Source: Ligula intestinalis
Taxonomy: Eukaryota; Platyhelminthes; Cestoda; Diphyllobothriidea; Diphyllobothriidae
DNA: 64,000 nt
Reading direction: 5' to 3'
Assembly (NCBI GenBank): GCA_036362985.1
Contig: JAYGXS010000004.1
Location: forward strand, 34,047,561-34,111,560
Within the stretch, counting starts at the first letter, position 1; the number at the start of each line of letters is the position of its first letter. The notes under the pieces are model-generated. The model saw nothing but the letters and a program-made list of their open reading frames with translations. It made no database searches and was not told where the DNA came from. Below, piece by piece: positions 1-11,544 of this stretch. The position numbers and the translations under genes are program-made.

Positions 1-54
1 CGGGATCGTGGAGAAAGCTACCCGGAAAAGATGAGGAAAACAAAGGTTAATGGA

Positions 55-741
55 TTCAGTGTTAAGATAAATGTGCAGTCTTCGCTTGAATGCACATAAA
101 CTAGTCAACGCCCGAATATCAATCGGCAAATTATTCCAAAGATAGCTATACCTAGAAGCAAAAAATAGAGATCGTTTAGAAGTGGAAGAAGCAGGAGGAG
201 GTATTATCAACGTTGAACTTCTTAGGTTGTAAGGGCAAGTAACTGGAGTAAGGGCAGAAATCTTGGGGAGATTTGAACTATTATTAAGGCGAAACAGGAG
301 CCAAAAACCTGCTTTCAGTCTCCTGACCCAAAGAAATTTCAGTTTCGTTATCTCATATCCATCTGAGTAGGAGTTATCTGAGAATGCCGGATAGAGGACC
401 CTTTTAGTGAATCTTCTTTGGACACTTTCAATTGTTAAATGGCTAGATTCGTTCATTAGACCGAAGAATGGACAACAGTATTCGAGAATAGGAAGCACAT
501 GCATACGATAAAGTCTTAGCTTCATTTCGGGAAGGTAGAAATCATAAGAGATGAAGCCGCATATCTGAGCAGCTTTTGCTGTTATTCTATCAGCGTGAGG
601 TGAAAGATCTAATTTATTTGTGATACTTAAACCTTAGTCCTTAATGTTAGAACATTCAGTCATGGGGCAATCTTGAAGAATGATAGGCTGTGGCAGCCTT
701 TCAGGTCCAAAACACATGTATATCGTTGTTAATCCTCGTTA
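55..741 (-). pseudogene. LINE retrotransposon remnant: C-terminal part of reverse transcriptase ORF
   Basis: Read on the minus strand, positions 633 to 55 form about 192 uninterrupted codons ending in TGA at 55-57. The translation matches the region after the RT catalytic core of CR1/Jockey-like LINEs: a stretch around LPILEYCCPFF, then IESVQRRFTKRVLYP, then a leucine/arginine-rich block (KFLWVRRLKAGFW), ending with WNNLPIDIRALTSLCAFKRRL. The same frame continues upstream to about 741 but is broken by TAA at 634-636. No YADD core, endonuclease or start codon lies in the window, so this is a 5'-truncated copy. Positions 1-54 are probably its 3' untranslated tail. Family level (non-LTR RT) is confident; the clade is not. 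Confidence 0.75.
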
Positions 742-1814
742 AATGCCGGCTCTTTGGTAAAACATGGAAATAAAAAGTAAAACACTAGATAAGTATTGCC
801 TGAATTTTCGTTTGATTTGTTCCCCTAGTTAACTTTCAGACACGGAATGGGATCTTGATTTCCTTTTGACTTATTCACGTAGGAAAATAACATTTTGAGC
901 TGTTAGGTATTCCCTTGACTAGTTCTGACTGAAAGACTAATCGTTCTATCCGCATGAGTTTTAGACAAAGATTTTACTGTTTCTTATACACAGAGGTGCT
1001 TTGGTTGGTGGTAGCTAGAATATGTTTTCCGCAGTCTTATTTTCTTCTTGAGGTTCCTTTGTATAATCAGTGGCCGGTAGACGCGTGAACTCATTTAAGG
1101 TGGGCAATAATTGTCTACTAATGTTGAGATAAGTTCCAAAAGAAGCACAAGGCGTCATTCGGATCAGGTACATGTACAGGGCTTCAGACAATATCGTTGA
1201 GTAGTCCTTTCGTTTTAGTATCATCCTATTAGGTATTGCTTGAGTGACAGGTGCAGCGAAATTTCTGTACTCCCAAAAAGAACGCGATAATCAAGAGGTC
1301 TGAGTACTCAATCGAAGGCTACCGTTTTCATCGCTACAAATGGCGAGATCTAAACAGCTAGATTGTTGCCTATTTCGGAGCCGCGTGTCCGTTGTGACGT
1401 TTTCCATAGGAAATTCGTCACTAAGCAATGGAAGAAAGTTCTGATCGAATGCATTTTGTGATCGCAACATGTGCATCAAATCCCCAGTAATGTCTGGCGA
1501 GTTAAAATCTCCAGGTTTTAAGACATGTTTGCTGCAGCAGCTTTGTTTTTTTCCCAGTAATTAGTGCACCAGTGTGCAGTGTATTTGGTTTGAATACTGG
1601 AGTAGTATGGAGGTCCGGTTGGGTCAGCACTCATCGTTTACAACCAAGTATTATGCAGGGAGGTTTCTTATTTGATGAGAAAATATCTGGGACTTAGTCG
1701 ATGCCATCTCATATGAGTATCGCGATTCCCCCACACCTACGACCGCTGACGAGGCCCACTGGGCCTAACAGATAAACAAAGTTAGTTATTTATTCATACC
1801 ATAGGGATAAGCTG
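742..1814. other. Intergenic, nothing recognised
   Basis: Short ORFs only, none resembling a known family. No tRNA, no repeat unit shared with the rest of the window that I could find. Confidence 0.5.
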
Positions 1815-2170
1815 AAAATCGCGCGTGACTCATCCTACCCTCGCTCTGTCAGGCCTTTCTCCCACGCGTAATTATCCACTCCGCGCGCTATCGGCCTTTC
1901 ATGCCATTTCGACTAACATGCCACTTGATAAGCGTATAAGCTCCAAGTCAATTGACACGCTGGCTTCATTTGATTGGCCGCAGGCGGCAGAGTACTCATC
2001 GTGCATGCAGAGCTTCGCAACAACACACCACTTTGCGGACACAACTTGCGTGCAGACATTGCTGGCAGCTGGTTCGTTACAAAGAATTATTACTGTTTAT
2101 TTTCTTTTAGTTAAGCTGTTTTTACCAACTTTGTTTTGCCTGACTTGTGATTTGGGAAAATTTTCTATTG
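1815..2170 (+). repeat. Dispersed repeat family I, copy 1
   Basis: Shares an ordered set of blocks with 62585-62900: GCGYGACTCAT near the start, GCAGAGTACTCATCG in the middle, then CAACACACCAC/CATCGCGGACACA, GCGTGCA, and a 3' block CTTGACTTGTGATTTGGGA. The 141-residue ORF starting at 1825 lies inside this repeat and is not a gene. Other copies: 19205-19530(-), 27455-27725(-), 28105-28420(+), 37790-38080(-). Confidence 0.6.
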
Positions 2171-3391
2171 TCGATTCATACATTTACTTCAACTTTGTAT
2201 GTATTTTTCCACAGCGTAAAGTTTGCAATGACGAGGCACTTCGGGCCTAGACTATGAAAATTTATTTATTATTTACGACAAGACTGCCAGCCTAAATTCT
2301 GTATCTGCTATCTGCCCATATAACTGTGTTTAAGTTAGAGCTGCCAGGTCAGATTGCCAAATGGTCCACTGCGAGTTTGAGTTCATCCTATTTGTTGAAT
2401 AAGCTCTGTATTTTGTATGCCATCGTCTTGTTTTCGGCTTCACCGATCTCCGAGGTTTGGCTACTGTTTCATAAATCTGACACTTTTTACTTGATATTTC
2501 GTATTTCATCTTGGAGCTCATAGATGACCGCTTTATAGCTTAACATAATCTACTGGTGTAGCTGTACGGTCATTACATTTTTGCAGTGGACAGGCCAGCG
2601 GCGTCTAAGTTGGGTCGCTTTAACTATCAGGCCAAAGCACAGGCTAGAATTTAAAACGCAAAAGCCATCAGAAGGAGAGCTATATCGTGCACAGAGATCT
2701 ATGCTACTTTATCAGACAGCAGTGGCCACTGGAAAAGCCAGGACTTAAGCTGAATGCGTCCATCCAGGTCTTAAAAGAGCCTGAGAGAGCATAAGACAAT
2801 GGCAGCAGTTGCTTAGATAAGATTGTGGAGCAGTTTCAACAGTCCTCCAAATAGTGCTTGTGACATTATGCAGAATAAAATCATTTATTTATCTATTTTG
2901 ATTTACTGCTAATATCGATTACAGTTAGTATCTTTTCAACATGCCTAACCAAAATAAAGCTCTTTCTGGTTGCCTCCTTTTCACTTTCTAGCTCATTACC
3001 GGCTCTGTTCTCGTTAATTTTTTGAACCCATCAGTGGTTTCTGGCGTCTTTTTCTTACCCTACTTGCATTAACCAAGTTTTCTACAAGAATTCCATGATT
3101 TCACCTTATTGGCAGTGTCCCCAGCACGTGTTCACTCTATATAAAACCGAATCTCTCTTGAAGATGATTGCTTTACTGTTCCGAAATCTGTTTCCTTTAG
3201 TCTCGGCTTCCAACTCCTGGCTATGACAAACCTTGGTAACAGTAGAACATAGTTGACTTCTGCATCTCGTAGCCTTAGAAATAGTCTCGGCAGTATAAAA
3301 AAGTTCATATTTTCCGAATCACTCATGTGTGCAAAGTAGAACTTATGTATGCCTTCGGGAAGTTAAAATCATTCCCTCCAATCATATCTGA
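2171..3391. other. Upstream flank of the host gene, no gene recognised
   Basis: AT-rich sequence without convincing ORFs. The reading frame of exon 1 is closed by TGA at 3389-3391, so the coding exon cannot extend further upstream without splicing. A promoter could lie here, but no TATA-type or initiator signal stands out. Confidence 0.45.
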
Positions 3392-3439
3392 CCCAATGCT
3401 GGCGCCTTTTTCGTTCGAGGACGCGGGCGGCCTTTATTG

Positions 3440-4756
3440 ATGACCTCTGGAGAAGGGAAGATTGGAAGCGCGGGTTGCTCCCTCAACAATTTGCCTCGAA
3501 CTGGAATGATGATGCTAGGAAATGGTATTGCTGAACAAAACTACCCAAAAGCATTATTGTTGTTGGAAATCTTGCTTAATCACAGGGGCCCTCTGCCAAT
3601 CCATGCTCTATATGTGGCCTCTTTTGCCCATATGAATGGAGTGCACGATCCATACGCGTTTTCCGTACCGATCAACAGTGCCTCTTTGGCTGAGTTTATT
3701 GAATTCCTGCAAATGTTCCCTTCTTTGTTTGTTATTGCCGGAAATTATGTTTACCCGGCGGGTACTCTTGATGTCGATCCAAGTCCCGTTTGGGTAAACT
3801 CAAAATATGCAGGAATGGATTCTTTTTGTCCGTGTCTAAATCCTTCTATCCTTGATCCACCGTCACAAATATCACTACTTTCTGACCCGATTCTTCGCCA
3901 AAACACCGTAGCGTTCTTGCAGAATTACTTACTGTCGTGTGGGCCACATCGCTTTGTTCCAATTCAGAGACTAATGGACTGTCTTTCTTATGTCACACCT
4001 ATTACCCGCGCCCTATTCCCTAACATCAAGTCCCTGTCTTCCTTTCTTCGTCAATACCCTGAAGTCTTTCATCTTAAGGATGGTTCGGTTGGTCTGTCAA
4101 AATCAAGGCGTAATTCACATCATAAACACCAGAACGAGGATCGAGGAAATTATGCTGGTATCTCGCCAAACGATCAAGGTGTACTCCCTAATGGAATTTT
4201 AAAAGTTGAAGTTCTCCTCTCTTCGTCGACAGATTTCACAAACGCAATGTCCTGCATACTGCCGGCATCGGAATTCTCGGTTATCCTTGTGCTTCGACGT
4301 ATCCTTCGGCCCGCATTCAGCAACGGTCTGCACGTAGCATTAGTAATAAAGGAGTTGATTGCCTTTCCATATGATATGAAGAAAATAATTGGTCTGACGC
4401 GATTCGAATTATACGCTTTTCTCGACAAATACAAACAATTCTTCGATATTCTCTGTCCATCCACTGAGGATCAATTCCCCGGCGAAGTGGAAGCAGAAAA
4501 TGGAAAAATGCATCGTCGTATTCCCACCAGCTTTTGCGTTCGGATCAATGCGAATGCTTGGAACATGCAATCTCGTCTTCTTGATTCTCGTCCCGAGTTG
4601 CCAACCAGCAAAGACCCCTCCCGTCTAAGTCAACATGTTGGTCGCGTTTTCCGCGTCGCAAAGTCGTGGGGTATAATTGACCTTGGGAACCACGTACACG
4701 TGTTCTTCGACAAATCAATATTTCGTAACGTGTTTGATTTACAAAAGGTTTTTCAG
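3440..4756 (+). CDS. Egalitarian-like RNA/dynein adaptor, exon 1 (residues 1-439)
   Basis: Seen: an open frame of 439 codons from ATG at 3440 to a phase-0 donor CAG|GTTTGT at 4756/4757; the frame would stop two codons later if unspliced. An in-frame TTG at 3437 precedes the first ATG, which I take as the start. Three related helical/winged-helix modules lie at about residues 36-106, 154-221 and 276-340. Each has a leucine-rich helix and ends in a hydrophobic block such as FLQMFPSLFVIAGNYV, FLRQYPEVFHL or FLDKYKQFFDI. This pattern recalls the N-terminal module of Drosophila Egalitarian, which links localised mRNAs to BicD/dynein. Residues 398-439 begin a cold-shock/S1-like domain (VGRVFRVAKSWGIIDLG, then HVFFDKSIF) that is cut by the intron. 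Inferred: cytoplasmic RNA-transport adaptor. Alternative: an unrelated LOTUS/OST-HTH-type RNA-binding protein. An upstream 5' exon cannot be excluded. Confidence 0.72.
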
Positions 4757-7700
4757 GTTTGTTAGTTTGTTGGATCAGTTACTAGCAGGTCTCGTTTTGT
4801 TTTCTCAGCCCCTTGTTGCCCTTAAGCTTCTTTTCTTTCTATTTCATTGTTGACCCAAATAGTATTAAACGTACGCTAAGTGATGGCAATTTTCGGGCTA
4901 ATTTTCAGTTCTTCAGTGTATTCTCCTGAGATAAGTGACAAAGCCGTGAGTCCAAATTAAGTTTACCCTTCCGTCTAACCTCATGAAAAGCCTTTACTAA
5001 CTTTTGTTTTCACCGTTACACTTACCTTGTATTCCTGATCGAAAAGTCGTTGGTAGTAGTCAGAGCCCTCTAATAACAGATTCAATGCAAAGCATCGTAA
5101 GCTTTGAATTTTGTTTAGTTACCATGTTACTCGGAAATCCCGGGAACACGTCAAATAACTTTCAATTTTTGCTTTGCAAGTCGTCTTTATTTGCTGGCAT
5201 CTTACACATCGCCTTATAAAGCTACTCCTAATCGATCGAAATCTTGGGCTAACCATCCGCGCCTTAACGATGCCCAATTTTACTGAAATTTAACCCAGCC
5301 GATTGATACCATCAATATCTACAAATGTTGAAATTGTCGCGTACAATATCCGAATGGATGGCGATTTGCGCAAGTGTATTACATTAACACTTTCCTATAA
5401 GTTTGAACCATTATAATTTTACTCGGGACTAGGTACAAGCTTAGTTCTCCCAGTTGGAAGCGCCAGTGTGATTTTCTGCTTTATCGTCTGCTTTAATCGT
5501 TTTACAATAATGCAGATTTGTCTCTAATAGTCCCTCTAGTAGCTGTTTCTCATCCGACTTATTCTGGCGCAGAATTGTTTTCAATGAAAGATTATTATTG
5601 ATTTTCCCAGCCTGTTTACAGACTTTGTCTCACCTAACGAATACCCTGATGCAGGGCGTAGATACCGATAGCATGTTCTTGGCACTTCTGAATTCGATTT
5701 ATGCAAATAACTAATTCTAGTGCACCTCAGCCATACATAAACAGGAGGCTGTTTACTTTTTCTGACACAAGAGAAATGCCGCTGATGGTGAAGGTGACAC
5801 TATCCTTTAGGTGGTCAGGACTTTTTGCTTCCACAAGTCGCTATTTTCGACAAACCGTAGTTTGTCATTGGCAAATTTTCACAAAATAATGTTTAGCTCT
5901 ATTTGCGAAGTCGACCGTGACTACGGCACTCACACGACAATACGACCGAATTAGCCCAACAGACTCAGACGAGCATGTGGCGTTTTCCATATTTTGGTTA
6001 CGGTCCTTGTTTGAGTATCAGATGATTGCATATATCATGCGGCACCGAAAGCAGCTGGTCGTACCGGCACGCCCTGCGCCATTTTTCCATCGCTATTCCA
6101 CTGCATAGTAATCAACGGCTCTCCTAGAAGATGCATCTCAGTCGCCTGTCTTGATTATTCTATCGCCGAAACGACATTAGGATACACATGTGGGCCAATA
6201 GACCCTCATGGCAGGTAGCCTCTTTTTGCGCGTAATCTAAGTTTGAGGTGGGCACTTCTGCAACAGAGCTACTAATAACAGCACCACGGAGACGCCGAAT
6301 TCGCGATATCAGGCGTCGCCGATTTTCAGCGCAAGTTAAATTTAGCTTACTCACTTTGAGCCGTTGACCGCTGTCATAGGAGCAGAAGTATTCCTCATCA
6401 TTTAGATGGGAAAACACAATCCGGCAGTGCGCCTCAAATGCAGTCTCCGTCCACATTTTGTTACGTTAATTCGCATGGTTCAGCGTTCTCAGTTGTTGTG
6501 GAGTTTTTATTCTGTCAGGCTAGGTTCTCTTTTACTTCCAAAGTAGCCAATTTGCATACCTTTCATCCGATCTATTTGCTGAAGTCCGCACGTAGAGGTC
6601 CCTGTGGACACTGTGACATGAGTTCGGATTCGTGCTGATAGGACTTGCATATCATTTAAATTCACGAGTCTGGTGCAAATTAATTCCTCTAGTTTTGAAA
6701 TCTGGTCCTATGTGGGAGTCAGGCCCGTAAGACGGCGGTTTATGTTCACCACTTCCTACCGTCGTCGCGAACCTCTGTGGCATTTTCTGAACTAATCCGT
6801 TTTGCCAGACGTCAATCCCACCAGAGTCTGCTAGCACCGCCACTGCTGGTTTTTGGCTTATTTTTCACCAAAAGCAGATATTATTTTGTAGCCAACATCC
6901 AGCTCCTCTCCTTTCGGCTACGTAAAATAGTTGTTGGCAGCTATTAGGCGTTTATTTAGGTGATAAATTCATTTGAGTACGTCACTTGTATATAGGAGAG
7001 CCTGTTGCCTTACCTGTATTATTCTGTTTAGCATTTGACTTGATATGAGCCATCAAAAAAGGCTGCAATGGACTGATCAACGGGCCTCTTAGGATAACCG
7101 TATTTTAAAGCTTCGTTTTATAATTTTAGCGGCTTTATTTACTGTGCGCTGGTTTCTTCTTGGACCTCGTAAGTCCTCACTCTGCATCTTAAATGTCATG
7201 CTCCAAGTATTGCAAAAGTTCACGAGAGCTTTACTCGAACCCTTATTATTGATATTTACTTAATGGCTCTTGAGTAATCCTTCCAACCCGGATATATAAT
7301 TGCCATTCGAGATGTCAAGGTGCCTTTTAGTAACTAGAGTTATTAGGGAATGCATCTTGCAAGAACAAAACTATTTGATATACTAGGATGCCCTTGTATC
7401 TCCATCTTTTTCAGCCTCATTTATATTGACAGTACTCACGTGTGAGCTGCGTAAAATAATGATTAGTGGCAGTTAACGCGGTGCATCTATGCTGTTGTAT
7501 TAGGGCTGTGCATTGCCCAAATCCTACCAAAAATGCAGCTGCTACGATTTCCTTTTTTAGCTTATCCTAGCGCTTGTGATACTCTATTGGCATTTTTACG
7601 AGTTTTTCCTTCTTCGGGGGTTCTCGTGTTGTCCAATTCGTCAGACATTAGAATATTTAATTACTGCTTCTTTGGTGACCAACCGTGTTATTTCAGTGCA

Positions 7701-10700
7701 TGATACCGTGACGTGCCTGCCATGTGCGTATTCTCTGCCCAATCACGTCGCGGAGACCGTCTTAAAGCTGAATGTCCCGTATTTTCTAATTGGTCGCTTC
7801 ATACGTTTGGCGCTGAACGCTTCCAAACTTGTAGCCCTCGTGTATGCAACCTGCACCTCACTATTCCCTGACAAAGTTTACATTAACACACTAATTACCT
7901 CAGAAGTAATTAGTGTTCCTCATCTTGAGTCGTTAAATTCGTTCAAAGAAAAAAAACAAATTCCTGTCGTGGTATTAATTAGTGGACTTTGTCGTTAATT
8001 TTAAACCTAGCTTGAAACGAAAATGGCCTAAATCGGGCTTACTTGCATCGTTTGATAGGATGTCGCCAAGGATGAGCAATTGTTCAGAGGGTGGACATTA
8101 CTGTGGCTTTAGCGACAGCGAAGGTTGTTTGGTTACGTTATTGTGGGCTTATATCTATGGCGAATTAATCAGCTCGTACGCTTGCGGATTCCCGCGATTT
8201 CAATGCGACCGGTCCAATTGAGGCTGCCCTGCCTGGAGCGTCACCTTGGAGTTCTGATCCACCCTTGTCAGACACCATTATAGTCACTGAAACTTCGCTA
8301 CGACTTTGTGGAAGTCACTCATAGTGATTATGCAGAGCCTATTTTTACCACTGTGGCTACTTGGTGATCCGTTTTCCCTGCCTATACCGTACACGTATAT
8401 GCAATCGTCCCATGGATCTATTTGATCGTGTAAAAATACACAAAAATTCCACTCTGACGTAATCATTCCCAGTTCAGACAATGGGCATGACATGACCTTT
8501 ACTGATGTCGGTACTGTCGAGCGGTTCATTGCGTATATGACGCGTAGGATGGGTTAAAGCCTCTCTATAATCCCGCCCAATCTCAATAACAGTCAACCGA
8601 CTTGCTGAAGTTGACTGTTGTGGCATACGAGAGAGAAGCTAAAGTAGGACCATCACTGTAGTATCCTTGCTCTTGGCATTTCAGTATATTCCTCGTTATG
8701 ATAGGTCCGATGCGCTCGAAACAGAGTTTGAAAGATTTCCAACTGACTTGATAACTCGGACCTTCTCACTACCTTCTTACGCTGGTCTTTATTTCCTTTC
8801 TCATTGCTATGATCAGAGTTAGACGTGACTCTCCCTCTCGTTCGCCAAACAAGGCCTAGTACGTGGCGAGTGTAAGGTTCTGTAAGGTACGCGGCTAAAA
8901 ATTGCTTAGCTCTGTTGACGATTGAATCCACGTTCGTTAGAGGAAACGCGGAAGAGGGAAGACGAATGCCGTCAAAGTCTGTTTCGCCAGAAACAGTCAT
9001 GCGCATGCCGCTACTGCAACAGCTGAACTGTCCGTCAGCGTTTAGAAGCACAAAGATTTTTGCAAGCAGTCCTTCCGTTGTTTATCCTTCTTATTGGTGA
9101 GGAGGAGGAGGAGAAGGAGTTGTCTACCATCACGAATGACTATCGTGCGCGCATATCAAAATAATGTTACGGCCGTTGCGTCTGTGTACCTCGTAAATTT
9201 GGACAGTTAACGTGATCCAGCGTTAAAATTGGGTCACGAGACGTCCGGCGTTTTCCCTTGAGTATGTTTGTCCGCCTGTTGCAATGTCTGCGGAATAAAG
9301 TTGATCCGGTTACCCTCTTTTATGCTTCTGACGGTCTATACTCGAAAGATAAAAACCCCAAAAAGACCTTGCTTGCCTAAGGGCTCATCCACAGCACGAC
9401 TTTTGTCAACGAGTTGCCGCCAGGTCTGATTTGGGCATTGATCGGGTTAGATCGTTTACACACGTCACAAGCGTTGGTGTTAGCCCAATAACCAACCTAT
9501 CCATAGATTCATTTTTGCAGATATTGTTATCCTCTTTCGTACTTGAGCTCTATTCCAAATTCTTTATTCCTGTCCCTGAAAGAACTCAAAAGGAGCCGTT
9601 AACTCCGTGTAAGAATAAATTTATTGGCGCTGCTAAGTAGGCTTCTAGCGGCAAGACTGAATTCTAACCGCCCCCATCTCCTGACATTCTATCGCTTTGG
9701 CTTATGTTAATAGGTAAAACCCTTACCGCTGCGGCCTTCAGACTCGATTTCTCGTGGGAAGATAAGAAGTGAGACTTCAAATGGGAGGAATAGTATATTC
9801 TGTTCAGAGTTAGTGGAGAGTAGGTTAGAAGCAGTTGACAGTAGAACGTTTGCACGACCGACGCGAGAGGGCCGCGTCCGAAGTGTGTGAGCGTTGCGGT
9901 CGTCACAGTGAGGTCATGCATTAGTCGATCTTAAAGGTGATTGACCAAACCAGCGTAGGCCGACACTACTGCTGGCGAACTTGATAGCGGCCGCGAGTGA
10001 GCGTGCACTTGCAGTTGGTTCACTACAATCCGTGCTGGCATGATTGCTGTTCACTTTCTTTTCGCATCTGATTTTCCACCGCAGAAATGCTAACTTCGGT
10101 GGTATATTTTTTTAGAACTACAGTGGTGTTCAACCATCATTTGACCATCTACTCCGAAAATGATGCAGTATAAAGTAGAATCACCTAATTTATTGATTTG
10201 GCGGAAGTATACGCCACAGAAAAGAAAAATGGGACAACCGTATACAACAACATCATAAAAAGTTACTGTTATTGGTGTAATACAAAAACATAACCATCGT
10301 GTCGTATGCTTCTACGAGCTAGGTCCAATACGATTTGGAACTTAGTAGGAGAGGCAGACTAGAAATATGGGCATTTATATTGAATGTTATTTCTAGGGTT
10401 ATTTTTGTTGATAAGATTCTCTCTGATATGTTTAACAGTATTGAACAATGATGTCGGTGTAATCTTAGGTTTGACCGTTCACACTGCGTTCTTTGACTTG
10501 ACTTCAGAAGGGAGGAGGGGGCTGTTTATTTTCCATTCTGAGGCTCGTAGCTAGCTAGTCGGTCGGCTGTGTGCCGTCTCTCCTGATATTCTTCGTATAC
10601 AATTACGTCGTTGGTTCATGCAGTTAAGCTGCCGCCGCAAGATCGGCCCTGGTATCACTATCGCCTATTTCGTTTTCTCGTTGACCTCCACAGCTCTTAC

Positions 10701-10731
10701 CAACTTTTTTCCAACATTTTGTGCTTTTTAG
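4757..10731 (+). other. Intron of the Egalitarian-like gene (5,975 bp)
   Basis: Donor CAG|GTTTGT at 4757; acceptor AG at 10730-10731 preceded by a pyrimidine-rich run of T and C from about 10705. Both junctions are phase 0 and joining them restores one continuous cold-shock/S1-like domain, which is strong evidence for direct splicing. The intron holds one family AB repeat (9700-10035), a GGA-rich run at 9101-9120 and otherwise unassigned DNA. I found no exonuclease-type exon inside it. Confidence 0.75.
9700..10035 (+). repeat. Dispersed repeat family AB, copy 1 (intronic)
   Basis: Shares with copies at 18.3, 25.3 and 29.6 kb: an AACCCTTACCGCTG-like start, TATATTCTGT with TAGTGGAGA, a GAGGGC..CGTCCGAAGTGTG block, GTGAGGTCATG, AAGGTGATTGACCA and a CACTACA end. 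It contains no coding potential that holds between copies. Confidence 0.7.
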
Positions 10732-11544
10732 CCTAATGAACTGGTGTATTTTGACGCAATTCGCGCTCCGTTGCGATCCAGGGCCAAGTGGCGCGCGACT
10801 CGCGTCTGGAAGCCGGATGACCACGACATCCTGCAGCATGTGCAGTCACCTAAACAGACCAACGAAGACGATGATGTGACCGTCACCTGCCTGCCCTTTT
10901 TACTACCCTCAAGTGGTCGTGGTCGCAGGGCGTCTAGTGGCTACAAAACCAGTGTTGAATCAATGCCCACCGTGATGCATTACTCCTCTTCCTCCACTTC
11001 TAGACCCAAATTAGGCACCAGGCTGAGGCGTTGTCGCTCCCTAGAGCGGTTCTCATCTGCGCTTTCAACTGCAGCAGTCAGCGCTCGCGCCGGAAAGCAG
11101 CCGGATTTTGACCAGTTCAGCGCTCGCACTGACACTCTGTACTTAAGCGACGAGGAGGATGAGGACGCCTTCCACTTTGACGATCTGAAGATGTCCAGTG
11201 CAGCCAGCGACCTGAACGACTTTTTGACTCGCCGCCTCTTCGGCACCGCTAGCAGTAATGGGACCTCACCGGCCAGGCGGCCTGGCAGTGTACGTGGTTT
11301 CATCTCTATCGACGAGGACGAATTGCTGGCTTATGACTCCCTCAAACGACCTATAAAACTACTACACAACACCGGCGGTCTGCTGGCGGACCTCGAATTC
11401 CCTGACTCGGACATTAGCTGGACACCGGACAGCTTGTCCATTGTCAGTCCGGTCGTTAATAGGGCGGCCGATCAGGGTACAGAGGTCAGCTTCTCTGCCA
11501 GCGTCTCTCTCCCGCCCACACGAAACGCTGGCACGCAGACTTAG
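10732..11544 (+). CDS. Egalitarian-like RNA/dynein adaptor, exon 2 (residues 440-709)
   Basis: Seen: acceptor AG at 10730-10731, then an open phase-0 frame of 270 codons ending TAG at 11542-11544; an in-frame TAG overlaps the acceptor, so the exon cannot extend upstream. Its first residues (PNELVYFDAIRAP, then SRAKWRATRVWKP) complete the cold-shock/S1-like domain begun in exon 1. The rest is serine/arginine-rich and probably disordered, with an acidic patch (about residues 578-590, LSDEEDEDAFHFDD). The protein ends in AGTQT; TQT is the core of LC8 dynein-light-chain binding motifs, and Drosophila Egalitarian is known to bind LC8 through its C-terminal region. Odd: no DEDD-type 3'-5' exonuclease domain, which insect Egalitarian has. 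No AATAAA is close; the nearest on this strand is near 12833. Confidence 0.72.
   Translation, partial: PNELVYFDAIRAPLRSRAKWRATRVWKPDDHDILQHVQSPKQTNEDDDVTVTCLPFLLPSSGRGRRASSGYKTSVESMPTVMHYSSSSTSRPKLGTRLRRCRSLERFSSALSTAAVSARAGKQPDFDQFSARTDTLYLSDEEDEDAFHFDDLKMSSAASDLNDFLTRRLFGTASSNGTSPARRPGSVRGFISIDEDELLAYDSLKRPIKLLHNTGGLLADLEFPDSDISWTPDSLSIVSPVVNRAADQGTEVSFSASVSLPPTRNAGTQT

Noticed and set aside
1825..2250. 141-codon ORF
   Set aside because: Lies in dispersed repeat family I and is not conserved between copies.
7576..7998. 140-codon + strand ORF inside the intron
   Set aside because: Starts at GTG, hydrophobic low-information sequence, no family resemblance, and the two flanking exons already join to a complete domain without it.
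8653..9081. 143-codon open stretch on the minus strand inside the intron (contains FVLLNADGQFSCC)
   Set aside because: No recognised family, no splice context that would tie it to the + strand gene, and no ATG start near its beginning; kept only as a note.
10980..11303. 107-codon minus-strand ORF
   Set aside because: Antisense shadow of exon 2.
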